A stretch of DNA of 64,000 nt. Origin: Roseibacillus persicicus. GTDB lineage: Bacteria; Verrucomicrobiota; Verrucomicrobiia; Verrucomicrobiales; Akkermansiaceae. How positions within the stretch are numbered: the stretch's first letter is position 1; every line of letters starts with the position of its first letter. Shown piece after piece: positions 17,561 to 25,998 of the stretch. A program made the position numbers and the translations under genes. The notes beneath the pieces were generated by a model. That model saw only the letters and a program-made list of their open reading frames with translations, was not told the DNA's origin and searched no databases. The stretch covers positions 1-64,000 of the forward strand of contig NZ_BMXI01000008.1 of the NCBI RefSeq assembly GCF_014651675.1, given 5' to 3'.

Positions 17561-18484
17561 ATGTCGTCAATCCTGAACTCCCTCAAACTCCTGGCCGACC
17601 CCACGCGCCTGCGCATCTTGCTCCTGCTCTCCCGCGAGGCTCTTTCGGTCGCGGAACTGCAGGAAATTCTCGCCATGGGGCAGTCCCGTATTTCGACCCA
17701 GCTGGCCCAGCTGAAAAAGGCGGATCTGATCACCGACACGCGCTCGGGCAAGAGCAACATCTATCAGGCGACCCTCCCGGAAAAGCTCGAGACCCTCGCC
17801 ACCGAGGCCGCGCTGGAGCTCCCCGAGCACAAGTCCGACCTGCAATCCTTGAAGCACATTTTGCGCAAGCGAAAGGACACCACGCGGGCCTACTTCGACC
17901 AATTGGCGGGAAAATTTGGCAAACACTACGTGCCGGGCCGATCATGGAAGTCCTTGGCGGAAGCGCTCCTAAAAATCCACCGCTACGAGGTAGTGGCAGA
18001 CTTGGGGGCGGGCGAAGGAACGGCGGCCCAGCTCTTTGCCCAACGAGCGGCGCAAGTGATCGCGATCGATAACTCGCCGAAGATGGTCGAGTTCGGCCAG
18101 GACCTGGCAAAGAAGCACCAGCTGCCCAACTTGGAATTCCGGCTGGGGGAAATTGAAGAAATTCCCATCGCGGACAACAGCGTGGACCTCGCGCTCCTTT
18201 CGCAGGCTCTGCATCATGCCCAGAATCCGGGCAAGGCCCTGACGGAGGCGCACCGCATCCTCAAGCCGGGCGGGACGCTGGTGGTGTTAGATCTGCTGCA
18301 GCACAGTTTCGAGCAAGCGCGGGAGCTCTATCACGACTTGCACCTGGGGTTCTCCGAGATTCATCTCGGAGAATTGTTAGAGAGTGCGGGATTCAGCAAT
18401 CCCACGACGACCATCGTCGATAAGGAAGAGCAGCCCCCCCACTTCCAGACCCTCCTCGCGGTGGCGGAGAAGGGTAAGGGCTGA
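17561..18484 (+). CDS. ArsR-family regulator fused to a SAM-dependent methyltransferase domain
   Basis: The first 90 residues of 307 are an ArsR winged helix (LLADPTRLRILLLL at 8-21, LSVAELQEILAMGQSRISTQ near 30-50, DTRSGKSNIYQ wing). From about 115 a class I methyltransferase fold follows: motif I VADLGAGEG, the acidic AIDNSPKMVEFG strand end, LALLSQALHHAQNP and LKPGGTLVVLDL. ArsR proteins fused to this domain occur in the SAM/SAH-responsive group of regulators. Placement opposite metK, with a palindrome between, suggests that it senses SAM or SAH and controls metK-ahcY and itself. The methyltransferase fold may serve as a ligand sensor instead of a catalyst. No cysteine pair of a metal-sensing ArsR was noticed in the DNA-recognition helix. 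Confidence 0.88.
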   Translation: MSSILNSLKLLADPTRLRILLLLSREALSVAELQEILAMGQSRISTQLAQLKKADLITDTRSGKSNIYQATLPEKLETLATEAALELPEHKSDLQSLKHILRKRKDTTRAYFDQLAGKFGKHYVPGRSWKSLAEALLKIHRYEVVADLGAGEGTAAQLFAQRAAQVIAIDNSPKMVEFGQDLAKKHQLPNLEFRLGEIEEIPIADNSVDLALLSQALHHAQNPGKALTEAHRILKPGGTLVVLDLLQHSFEQARELYHDLHLGFSEIHLGELLESAGFSNPTTTIVDKEEQPPHFQTLLAVAEKGKG

Positions 18485-18515
18485 GCGGCGATGCGCTGCT
18501 CTAACTGGACGCGGG

Positions 18516-18824
18516 CTAGTTGGCTTCCTGTAAGTCCATAACCTGCACGCGGCTCCACCAGGACTTGAAGCTATCCACGAAGACATCGTGATCGGGATGA
18601 GCCTGATAGACATCGTGGTCGGCCAACGAGTCGAACTTCACCGACAAGGCATAGTCCCAGGTGTTCTCCGTCACGGGACGGACCGCAGTCGGAGCGGGGG
18701 TCGCCCAAGTGCCGCCGGCAACTGCTTTGATCTCGAAAAGAGCCTTCAAACCGCCCTCAAAAGCCGCGCGATCTTCGGGGTTTTTCTTATCTTCGTTCAG
18801 CCAGAAATAGACATGGTGTTCCAT
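18516..18824 (-). CDS. Dabb (stress-responsive alpha/beta barrel) family protein
   Basis: The 102-residue protein fits the dimeric ferredoxin-like Dabb family: an N-terminal EHHVYFWL strand, a FEGGLKALFEI helix, WDYALSVKFDSLADHDVYQAHPDH in the second half, and a C-terminal strand. The histidines in VYQAHPDHDVF are typical. Characterised relatives range from plant stress proteins to enzymes of polyketide cyclisation, so no specific function follows. Cytoplasmic. It is convergent with the ArsR-methyltransferase gene and precedes nothing on its own strand. Confidence 0.82.
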   Translation of the reverse strand: MEHHVYFWLNEDKKNPEDRAAFEGGLKALFEIKAVAGGTWATPAPTAVRPVTENTWDYALSVKFDSLADHDVYQAHPDHDVFVDSFKSWWSRVQVMDLQEAN

Positions 18825-18871
18825 CGCCCCAGTGAAGAAGGGCCATTGGCGTTTAGCAAGACGGATGTGTT

Positions 18872-19375
18872 TTACTCCTTGGCTAAAACCGCCAAAACAT
18901 CAGCAGCTTGCTGCTCGGTGGAGGCTTTCAAATCCCGCCACACCAACTTGCCGTCTTTAAAAAGATAAGCCTGCCGCTTGGCGAACCCCATTCCGGCGGG
19001 AACACCGAAGGCGGTGACCACCTTCTTGGATTTGTCCGCCAAGAGGTCAAAGGGAAGAGTGTATTTTTCCGCAAAAGCCTTCTGATCGGCCACGCTGTCA
19101 GTGGAGACTCCGTAGACTTTAACCCCTTTGTCGGTCAACTTGGCGTAGGCATCGCGCAGGGAACAGGCCTGCTTGGTGCAACCGGGGGTGTCGGCTTTGG
19201 GGTAAAAATAGACGAGAACCCAACCTGTCTTCGCTGCTTCCGCGAGGTCGACTTGCTCGTTCTTCTGGTTTTTCACCTTAATCTCGGGCATGGGTTGACC
19301 CACTTCCAATTCTCCCGCTTGGACGAGACCGGACATTGCGATTAGACTGGACCAGAACGCGATAAAACTTTTCAT
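18872..19375 (-). CDS. Exported thioredoxin-dependent peroxiredoxin, Bcp type
   Basis: The 167-residue product has a signal sequence (IAFWSSLIAMSGLVQA, cleavage near residue 20) and a thioredoxin-fold peroxiredoxin domain. The peroxidatic Cys66 lies in ADTPGCTKQAC and the resolving Cys71 five residues later, the arrangement of atypical two-cysteine Bcp enzymes. It should reduce hydroperoxides in the periplasm. The frame could open 22 codons earlier, but the ATG at 19375 gives a normal signal peptide. That ATG overlaps, on the opposite strand, the ATG of apbE, so the two genes start back to back with no spacer. Confidence 0.88.
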   Translation of the reverse strand: MKSFIAFWSSLIAMSGLVQAGELEVGQPMPEIKVKNQKNEQVDLAEAAKTGWVLVYFYPKADTPGCTKQACSLRDAYAKLTDKGVKVYGVSTDSVADQKAFAEKYTLPFDLLADKSKKVVTAFGVPAGMGFAKRQAYLFKDGKLVWRDLKASTEQQAADVLAVLAKE

Positions 19376-20456
19376 GCCGACACCTATACGCCCAAAGAAG
19401 AAGAAAGCAAAAATCTTCCTGTTTCTCCTTCTCCTCATCATCGCGGGCGGAGCCGCCTTCCAATATTACCGGAGCAAGAATCCCGAAAAGTTCATCGAAG
19501 AAGAACGAGTCGTGGTGCTGGAACGCTTTCAAGCAGAGCGTCCCCTGATGGGTACCCTCTTCTCCATCACCGTCTATGCGGAAACTGCGGAAAAGGCCCA
19601 GAGCGCGATGACCGAGGCCTTTACCCGGGCGGCCACTATCAACCAAGTCGCCTCGGACTATCTCCCCGATAGCGAGCTAACCCGCTTCAACGGCACTGCG
19701 GCAGAGGAATGGTTCGTGGCCAGCGACGATTTCCTCACCATGGTGGCCTACGGACTGGAGCTCGCCGACCTGACCAATGGCGCCTACGACCCCACCTTGG
19801 GAACGCTGACCCATCTGTGGAGGCGCACGAAGGAGGCCGGACAACTGCCCAGCACCCCCACATTGGACGAAGCCCGAGCGATGGCTGGATGGGAAAAAGT
19901 CGAAGCAGACCTGAAGGAAAACCGGATTCGCAAGACCGTTGATGGACTGAGGCTGGATCTGGGTGGGTTGGCGAAAGGCTATGCTGTGGATGCGATGTTA
20001 GAAGTCTTCCGTGCACGAGGCCTTCCACACGCGCTGGTCGTAGCCGGGGGCGATGTGCGGTGCGGACTCGCCCCACCCAACAAGGAGGGATGGACGGTCG
20101 GGCTCAAGGACTACAACAATGAACTCAACGAAGTGATGACGCTGGAAGATTGCGCGGTCTCCACCTCGGGAGATGTTCAACAGTTCGTCGAGATCGATGG
20201 TCGGCGCTACTCTCACATCGTCGACCCGAGCACTGGCCTCGGCGTGACGGACTCGCTCATGGCAACAGTGGTGGCCAAGAACGGCCTGATGTCCGACCCG
20301 CTTGCTACCGCAGCCTGCATCGACCCTCGCTTTTTTACCGAGTTGTCAGCCGCCACCGACATTCACTCGCGAATCCTGAGCAAGGATCAGCAACAGATTT
20401 CGCCCAAGTTTCCCTCTGTGGTCCCCCTCAACACGCAGAAACCTGAATCAGAGTAG
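19374..20456 (+). CDS. apbE: FAD:protein FMN transferase
   Basis: ApbE attaches FMN covalently to threonine or serine residues of exported flavoproteins such as NqrB, NqrC and RnfG. The 360-residue protein has an N-terminal lysine-rich stretch and membrane segment (IFLFLLLLIIAGGAAF) and then the domain: PLMGTLFSITVYA, a SDYLPDSELTRFN element, LDLGGLAKGYAVD near 190, and YSHIVDPSTGLG near 275. The metal-binding aspartate and threonine region is in SDPLATAACI. No obvious flavoprotein substrate is encoded nearby. The start codon shares two bases with that of the divergent peroxiredoxin gene, so any promoter must lie within the neighbour's coding sequence, or else the true start is further in. 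Confidence 0.93.
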   Translation: MPTPIRPKKKKAKIFLFLLLLIIAGGAAFQYYRSKNPEKFIEEERVVVLERFQAERPLMGTLFSITVYAETAEKAQSAMTEAFTRAATINQVASDYLPDSELTRFNGTAAEEWFVASDDFLTMVAYGLELADLTNGAYDPTLGTLTHLWRRTKEAGQLPSTPTLDEARAMAGWEKVEADLKENRIRKTVDGLRLDLGGLAKGYAVDAMLEVFRARGLPHALVVAGGDVRCGLAPPNKEGWTVGLKDYNNELNEVMTLEDCAVSTSGDVQQFVEIDGRRYSHIVDPSTGLGVTDSLMATVVAKNGLMSDPLATAACIDPRFFTELSAATDIHSRILSKDQQQISPKFPSVVPLNTQKPESE

Positions 20457-20539
20457 TCCGGAGCCCCAGTGATTCTTACGGGTGCCCGGCGTCGAAAGTT
20501 CGGAACGATGAAAGTCGGGACGCTCGCGCCCCAATTGGA

Positions 20540-20866
20540 CTAGAAGATCTTCGCTGAGGTCACTTCCCCGTTGTCCAACTCGAAGTTGATTCGGTCGGAA
20601 CGAAGGTCCTTGGTCATCCGGAAGCGCTCCATGTCCTCGCGCACAATGCGGGGCTTGAGCTTGAGCTCTCGGGCTTTACTCATGGCCTCCTTTTTGGTCA
20701 GTCCCAAGAACGAACGCGTGGGCCCGTCGTTGAGGGATGCCACTTTTTCCTGAGGCTCAGACTCTTTGGACGCTTGCGTTTGGCAAGACTCCAAGAGGAA
20801 GAAGGCGAGAACAGATGATAAGAAAAAGCCGGACCTTACTGGCCCGGCCTTTGGTGAAAATTTCAC
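20540..20866 (-). CDS. Small lipoprotein with peptidase inhibitor I78-like domain
   Basis: The 108-residue protein begins with GTG, has a signal peptide ending in the lipobox LLESC (Cys28), a short linker and a C-terminal domain that fits the I78 inhibitor family (elastase inhibitor AFLEI relatives): a TKKEAMSKARELKLKPRIV helix region, DLRSDRINFELD and a C-terminal GEVTSAKIF strand. Family members inhibit serine proteases; no target is identified, though two HtrA/trypsin-like proteases are encoded elsewhere in the window. The first 20 codons contain a terminator-like hairpin (20829-20850), so expression may depend on read-through. No other start codon downstream would keep the signal peptide. 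Confidence 0.65.
   Translation of the reverse strand: MKFSPKAGPVRSGFFLSSVLAFFLLESCQTQASKESEPQEKVASLNDGPTRSFLGLTKKEAMSKARELKLKPRIVREDMERFRMTKDLRSDRINFELDNGEVTSAKIF
20825..20850 (-). terminator. Terminator-like hairpin inside the I78 lipoprotein signal sequence
   Basis: On the minus strand GCCGGGCC, five bases, GGTCCGGC forms an eight-pair stem with one G-T, followed directly by five T residues. It is 40 bases after the stop of the upstream cysteine-rich lipoprotein gene, where a terminator is expected, but it also encodes residues of the next gene's signal peptide. Confidence 0.65.
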
Positions 20867-20889
20867 AAGGAAAGTTCTTAGAGCTGGCC

Positions 20890-21369
20890 TTAAAGCTGAC
20901 TGTTGCTGGTAGCACCGTCGACGAGAACCTTCATTGTTGGGATGGTTCCCAAGTGAGGCTCACCAGTTCCACCTTGAGCGGTGGCACGGCTAAGAACAGA
21001 GATTGGTACGATGCCACAGCAGTCAGGAGTAGCGCAGAACTTGGAACCACAGTCACCGCAAGGAACTTCTTCGCGGATAGTCTTAACGACTGGGCGACGC
21101 ACGGTGATGGTTTCGGTAGTCATGCCACCCTTACCGCCTTTGGCGCTTTTTCCTTCGACGACGATTTGCTCCTCAACGTATTCGGTGACTTGCTTTTCAA
21201 CGTAGCGCTGACCTTCACATCCCTGATGAGGGAAAGTTTGCTTCTTGCCGCAATCGTTGCAGTTCTTGAGCTCGACGTTCTTGCCGCAAAGGCTAAATGG
21301 GCTGCCGCAGCAAGAAGTGAAGACGAATGCAGCGACCAGCGAGGTGACGATGAGTGCGAAATGTTTCAT
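20890..21369 (-). CDS. Cysteine-rich lipoprotein of unknown function
   Basis: The 159-residue product starts MKHFALIVTS and has a lipobox ending at Cys20 (VFTSC). The mature part carries many cysteines in short pairs (CNDCGKK, CGDCGSKFC, DCCGI), a basic/acidic EKQVTEYVEEQIVVEGK stretch and a glycine-lysine linker. No family was recognised. The pairs suggest disulfides or metal binding in the periplasm or outer membrane. The open frame extends 90 codons further upstream, but that part is not protein-like and the ATG at 21369 gives the signal peptide. It lies directly upstream of the I78-like lipoprotein on the same strand. Confidence 0.7.
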   Translation of the reverse strand: MKHFALIVTSLVAAFVFTSCCGSPFSLCGKNVELKNCNDCGKKQTFPHQGCEGQRYVEKQVTEYVEEQIVVEGKSAKGGKGGMTTETITVRRPVVKTIREEVPCGDCGSKFCATPDCCGIVPISVLSRATAQGGTGEPHLGTIPTMKVLVDGATSNSQL

Positions 21370-21702
21370 GGTGTGGGGCACATCGTAATTGGAACTGATG
21401 AAGGGATGCAAACAAATTATGACGGAAGAAAGAAAGAACCCGTCAGCTTTCCTGACAAAGGCGCAAGGTGAAACAAATTCAAGGGATTGCCCCCTCATTT
21501 TCAGGGCTTCCAGCTTTCCGATCAACAATGCCTCCGCCTTCAATTCTGGAATATTCCACCCCCTGGGGAGGCGACCTGCGAATTCTATTCTCGCTATCGC
21601 TGTAAAATTAGCTTCCGAGATCAAAAAAAAATCCCGCACCCGACTACCAATCCGGCGAAGGATGCCGAAGGGAGCCGGGGCGGGATGTTAGACTCGCGCG
21701 GA
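21370..21702. other. Intergenic region between two minus-strand genes
   Basis: It holds the terminator of the autotransporter-like gene at 21623-21686 and the upstream region of the cysteine-rich lipoprotein gene. No additional gene is supported. Confidence 0.4.
21623..21686 (-). terminator. Terminator of the autotransporter-like gene
   Basis: On the minus strand ATCCCGC at 21686-21680 pairs with GCGGGAT at 21637-21631, closing a long structured loop that itself contains complementary GC runs. Nine T residues follow. It lies just after the stop at 21703. Confidence 0.75.
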
Positions 21703-24138
21703 TTAAGGATTCGTCGCGCGAATCCGTCCGAACAACTTGCCATTCACTGCGTTGCTCGCTGGGATCGCGATGCTTACTGAAGTCTCCGTGCCAGTAACTT
21801 CAATCGAAGTCCATTCTTCCAAGTCAACCGACCACTCCACGAACTGGGTCGTGGAGCCGATAGACTCCGCCACCCGGTTGTAGGCGATTGTTAGATTGGC
21901 TTCATCCAGAACGAAGGTCGGCAAGACCGCGGGATCCGCGACCATAGGGTCTCCGCCGAGAATGAATTCCAACCCATTTTCCAAGCCATCGCTATCAGCG
22001 TCGTCCTCGAAGCCAGCAGCTGCTCCCCCGGTGATGTTGGCGGTCGCCCAAGCCTCGTAGGGGTTGGAGATGACCGTAGTCAGGGTCACCTTGCTATCAT
22101 CATTGTAAGAGATGGCAAAGGTGTTGGGCCCGACGTCCAAGGTGCCACCCTCGGGCAAACCTTCGAAGGTTCCAGTCAGCGAACCACCGGAGTAATCGAT
22201 GATTGTCAGCTTTTCTCCCAAAGGACGCTCCACGGCGGTACTGGCCGCATCAACGGTCAGCAGGAGAGCTCCCGAACCAATGGTGACCGAGCCGGTGACG
22301 GTGGTGATGGCACCCGTCAGATCCAAACTATCGAAGTAGTATTGCAAGCGACCATTGCTCTCCAAAGTCAGCCCGCCGATGCTTGCGCCGCCGACGCTGC
22401 CCAAACCGGCACTAAAATAGCCCGAGCTTTGCACCGTGACCTCAGACACCAGACTCCCATTCACCCGGAGAAAGCCGGCTGAAACAGTCGTTGGACCGGT
22501 GTAGGTGTTGGCTCCACCCAAAACCAGCGTCTGCGCCGAAGTCTTCGTCAACGACCCCGGGCCGGAGATCACCCCATTGTAGGTCACCGACCATGCCCCA
22601 CTGGGAGTCGTGGTCTGAATGGTGCCTCCACCATTGCCTAGGGTGATGAGACGGTTGGCATTGATGGCGAAGCTGCCTCCCGTTCCCGAGGCCAAGTGCG
22701 CTCGCAGAGTTCCGCCATCGAGAACGATTGCATCTGCAGTGGCTTCGGCCGGAGGAGCCCCCAAACCCAAGTCATCACTAATCATATAGGTTCCCCCCGT
22801 CACGGTTGTGGTTCCACTATAATTGTTGAAGGAACCCACCATGTTGAGGGTTCCGGCTCCGGTCTTTACCACGCTCAAATTATTGAAATCATCGGTGGAA
22901 TCCAGGGAGGGGTCTCCAATCCTCCCGGAGAAGGCACCGCCGTTGCTCACCGTCAGGGTCGCGGGCGTTGCGGAGCCGTTGACCACCTCGGCTAGATTTG
23001 AGCCGCTACTATTCAAACCAGCAACTGCCTGGTCGAAGCCATTGAGCGCAAAGCTCGCAATGCCTGTGCTACCGCCAATGGTCAGTGAGGAGGCGGTGGA
23101 GAGTCCATCGGTAATACCCAATTTGATAGTTCCCTCGCCGATCCCGGTTCCCCCGGTGTAATCATTGATCCCCGTGTTGCTAATGGTCAAAGTACCATCA
23201 CCAGACCGAGCCAAGCCGCCTGCTCCGGTAAGCCGACCGCTTCCAACGAACTCATACGTTGGAACCAAACCTCCCGAAGTGTTGGCCACACTCACCACAG
23301 CCGGGCTCAAATCCCCGACCAGATTCACCCTGCTGCTATCACCATCAAAGACCTCGTCAAAGAGGACTGCTTCTCCGTCAGTGAACGATGCCGAGCCCGC
23401 GTTCCAGTTGCTCGAGACCGAATCCCAGTCAGCGATCCCGTCCGTGCCACCGTCCCCGTGCCACACGGTTCGGTTCACCGAGCCAGCCACCGTCAAACGG
23501 GTTGTCGTCGACCCTCCCACCGTCATGGTGCTGCCGTCTACCCGATTGCGGATCAACGCCGCAGCATTGGCCGCCCCGGTCTTGATACGCAATGCTCTCG
23601 GGGTATCGGGCTCTTCGATGGCCTGAATGTAAAAGTAGAATCGGAATGAGTCCGCCGCTTCCCAAACCAATGGAGCATCGAAGTTCACATAGTATTCGTC
23701 CACGCCGGCGTCCGCCGAGGTGAAGCTGACATCCACCGTGCCCAGAAGGGTCTCGTTGTCTGCTCCATCGAAGGTATCATTCTCGCCACAGCTGTAGAAC
23801 CGAATGCGATGGGTCGCATTCTGGGTATTGTTGGTGGCGTCGGTATCCGGCTGGTTTGCCCAGATGGGCAGGGCGATTCCGGTAAACTCGATGCGGTCAT
23901 CGAGTTGCCAGCCGCCATTGATTTCCCATCCCCAGGTGGGATTCCCGGCATCGGCGTTCATATCGCCGTCGCCGATGGCGGCTTCGTCCACAAAGGTCGT
24001 GGCCCCCGCTCCTCCATTCGCCAAGAGCAGTTGGCTGCCGGAGCCCCTGTTGTATCCCTTGACGTACTCGGCGGCTTGGGCAGCCGTCGTCGCAACGGCA
24101 ATCACTGCCGTCGTTCGTAGTATATGTTTATAATTCAT
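21703..24138 (-). CDS. Secreted autotransporter-associated beta-strand repeat protein
   Basis: The 811-residue protein begins with a signal peptide (TTAVIAVATTAAQAA). After an N-terminal beta domain of about 200 residues come several autotransporter-associated beta-strand repeats (GDGTLTIS...NDYTGGTGI, GAGTLNM...NNYSGTTTV, TLVLGGANTYTGPTTV), which stack as a parallel beta-helix. The tail has a DSDGLENGLEFILGGDP motif, a calcium-binding-like linker frequent in Verrucomicrobiota, and a C-terminal beta domain ending FGRIRATNP. No autotransporter barrel or PEP-CTERM anchor was seen at the C-terminus. I used the ATG at 24138 since the frame extension upstream is not signal-like. Likely a cell-surface or extracellular adhesin or structural protein; specific function unknown. 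Confidence 0.85.
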   Translation of the reverse strand: MNYKHILRTTAVIAVATTAAQAAEYVKGYNRGSGSQLLLANGGAGATTFVDEAAIGDGDMNADAGNPTWGWEINGGWQLDDRIEFTGIALPIWANQPDTDATNNTQNATHRIRFYSCGENDTFDGADNETLLGTVDVSFTSADAGVDEYYVNFDAPLVWEAADSFRFYFYIQAIEEPDTPRALRIKTGAANAAALIRNRVDGSTMTVGGSTTTRLTVAGSVNRTVWHGDGGTDGIADWDSVSSNWNAGSASFTDGEAVLFDEVFDGDSSRVNLVGDLSPAVVSVANTSGGLVPTYEFVGSGRLTGAGGLARSGDGTLTISNTGINDYTGGTGIGEGTIKLGITDGLSTASSLTIGGSTGIASFALNGFDQAVAGLNSSGSNLAEVVNGSATPATLTVSNGGAFSGRIGDPSLDSTDDFNNLSVVKTGAGTLNMVGSFNNYSGTTTVTGGTYMISDDLGLGAPPAEATADAIVLDGGTLRAHLASGTGGSFAINANRLITLGNGGGTIQTTTPSGAWSVTYNGVISGPGSLTKTSAQTLVLGGANTYTGPTTVSAGFLRVNGSLVSEVTVQSSGYFSAGLGSVGGASIGGLTLESNGRLQYYFDSLDLTGAITTVTGSVTIGSGALLLTVDAASTAVERPLGEKLTIIDYSGGSLTGTFEGLPEGGTLDVGPNTFAISYNDDSKVTLTTVISNPYEAWATANITGGAAAGFEDDADSDGLENGLEFILGGDPMVADPAVLPTFVLDEANLTIAYNRVAESIGSTTQFVEWSVDLEEWTSIEVTGTETSVSIAIPASNAVNGKLFGRIRATNP

Positions 24139-24619
24139 GGTGTCTTGTGCTTGAATGCCGGCTTCCTTGTGTTGCTTGAAAAGGAAGCCACGGGACGTTC
24201 GATGGCCAGAAAGGCGAGAAAACCGTTGGTTCTTCGGCCTTGAGGACGCGCGAAAATCCCAGCCAGACCATAAACAAGACATTCCACTGATTCTTTACGA
24301 CTATGCCTTCACCCTATTATATGAGTCATTCCGTTTGCTTTTTCAGATATCTATGCGGCACCTAGCAGAAGTCGCCGCGAGGGAGAAAAAGGACCGAAAC
24401 GCATTACCAGCGATGGGGACCCATCCAAGTCACGGCCCACCGGAAGAGCGCCTTCTCTTTTGACTATCAAACACTTGTTAGCAGTCCGCAAATGTGTCGT
24501 CTCGCGCCCTGCACAAGCCACCCCGCCATCCTTTTCGCGGGAAGCAAAACACCCTCCTGCGACCACAGAGCTTGAGAATTCTAAGCAAATTCCTTTCCTG
24601 AGGATCGGTAACTGCTAAT
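24139..24619. other. Divergent intergenic region
   Basis: No gene seen. On the minus strand a perfect TATAAT lies at 24321-24316, 178 bases from the autotransporter-like start, but no good minus-35 box is spaced correctly, so I offer it only as a possible promoter. The rest, up to the rhomboid gene on the plus strand, shows nothing recognisable. Confidence 0.35.
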
Positions 24620-25366
24620 ATGGGGTCTCTCTTAATGCAGTTTCGGCCGAAACGATTTCGATTTCCGCGTCCGGGATGGAACTTCCATACCCTTGCTCCC
24701 GCGACCCTGCTACTTCTCTTCCTGCCCTTTCAATTCACAGGTGCCATAATGGGCGAGGGTCCCCTCGTGCCTTGGTTTTCCCTCCTCGGACTTTCATGGG
24801 GAGGCCTTTTCGACCAAGGCCACTGGTGGCAACTGCTCACCCACCCACTCTTGCACGGCAATCTCTCCCATTGCCTGACCAACGCCTTCTTCCTCTATTA
24901 TTTTGGCGGCCGCATCCATGATATCTTTGGTGAAAAGGAAGTGTGGCGTACCGCCGCCTGGTCCACCCTGCTGGGAGGAGTCTTCCACCTTCTCGCTCAG
25001 GGAGACACTCCGCTGGTGGGCGCATCGGGTGCCGGGATGGGGCTCTTTGTGGCCCTGACGACCATTTCGCCCGAGTCCAGAATGTTCCCCCTCCCGATCC
25101 GTGCCCACAATTTACGGAACGGTGTCGTGCTCTCCACCGCGCTCTTACTTTTGATGATCCCGACCTTACGCATACCGGTCTTTTCCCAATTGGGTGAGCT
25201 CATCATTAGCCTGGGGGGGGCAAGTCTGTTCCAGATCGGACACGGCTGTCACCTGGGAGGAGCCCTCGCCGGCGGAATGGCCATGCGCAAGTATTTCCGC
25301 AAGCCCGTAACCCTCGCCCAACTCAAGCGCGAGCGGGCGGAGCGGGAGGAAAATAGCGCCGCCTAA
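24620..25366 (+). CDS. Rhomboid family intramembrane serine protease
   Basis: The 248-residue protein has at least six hydrophobic segments. Rhomboid hallmarks are HGNLSHCLTNAFFLYYFG at 79-96, the catalytic GASG with Ser136 in the fourth helix region and the catalytic histidine in CHLGGALAG (His211; His208 is nearby). Rhomboids cleave membrane proteins within or next to the lipid bilayer. The C-terminal tail is charged and cytoplasmic. It is monocistronic and converges on a small lipoprotein gene; substrates cannot be guessed from context. Confidence 0.9.
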   Translation: MGSLLMQFRPKRFRFPRPGWNFHTLAPATLLLLFLPFQFTGAIMGEGPLVPWFSLLGLSWGGLFDQGHWWQLLTHPLLHGNLSHCLTNAFFLYYFGGRIHDIFGEKEVWRTAAWSTLLGGVFHLLAQGDTPLVGASGAGMGLFVALTTISPESRMFPLPIRAHNLRNGVVLSTALLLLMIPTLRIPVFSQLGELIISLGGASLFQIGHGCHLGGALAGGMAMRKYFRKPVTLAQLKRERAEREENSAA

Positions 25367-25392
25367 CGGGACAGCTCGCCTTGCCACCGTCC

Positions 25393-25893
25393 CTAGCGGC
25401 CCCGGGTTCCACGTTTCCCGGAATCCCGCGAAGGCGCAGAACTCCGCCCGCCATAATCGGCTTTGCGATAGGAAGCCATGGTCATCCCTGCCTGAGGCTG
25501 GCTCCGATTAGAGGGGCGTTCTTGTCTCGGTTGCCGCTGAGCGGGTCGCTGGTCACGCTGGGGAGCGCGTTGCCGGTGGTCGTTCTGGCGATAATTGTTG
25601 GGAGAGTGCGAGACATTGTGCCTGCGATCGGAGGATCGGTGATGCTGATGGGAATTCCGGTGGTCGCGGTGATCCCGATAATTGGGAGCCTGATAGCGCA
25701 CCTGGCGGGGAGCATGGATGTAGGCCGTCCGCGTAGGATAATATCCATAGCTCCGGTATCCCACCGGATAATGGTAGCCCGAGTGCACGGACACCCGCGA
25801 AGTCGAATATCCACCAGCGTAGGAGTAGTGGTCCGCACAGGACGATAGCAGTAGGGCAAACGCCGCTGCCCCTAGGGAGAATAATTTTTTCAT
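25393..25893 (-). CDS. Histidine-, arginine- and tyrosine-rich lipoprotein
   Basis: The 166-residue product has a signal peptide ending in the lipobox LLSSC (Cys19), then a tyrosine-rich part (YGYYPTRTAY), a histidine-rich stretch (DHRDHRNSHQHHRSSDRRH), and a glutamine-, arginine- and proline-rich tail. Low complexity and strong positive charge suggest a disordered envelope protein that could bind metal or nucleic acid, but no family was recognised. An ATG one codon earlier is equally possible. It converges on the rhomboid gene. Confidence 0.65.
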   Translation of the reverse strand: MKKLFSLGAAAFALLLSSCADHYSYAGGYSTSRVSVHSGYHYPVGYRSYGYYPTRTAYIHAPRQVRYQAPNYRDHRDHRNSHQHHRSSDRRHNVSHSPNNYRQNDHRQRAPQRDQRPAQRQPRQERPSNRSQPQAGMTMASYRKADYGGRSSAPSRDSGKRGTRGR

Positions 25894-25998
25894 CACATCA
25901 TACGACGCACGACGTTATCCCTGTATTCAAACAAAGGACGAAGCCTAAGGAGTATTTGACATCCCGTCCACAATCCCATTCGCTTGTGTCCTCAAAAT

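Noticed and set aside
16681-18072. Long plus-strand open frame across metK and into the ArsR-methyltransferase gene
   Set aside because: It is antisense to metK and out of frame with the regulator; no product is recognised.
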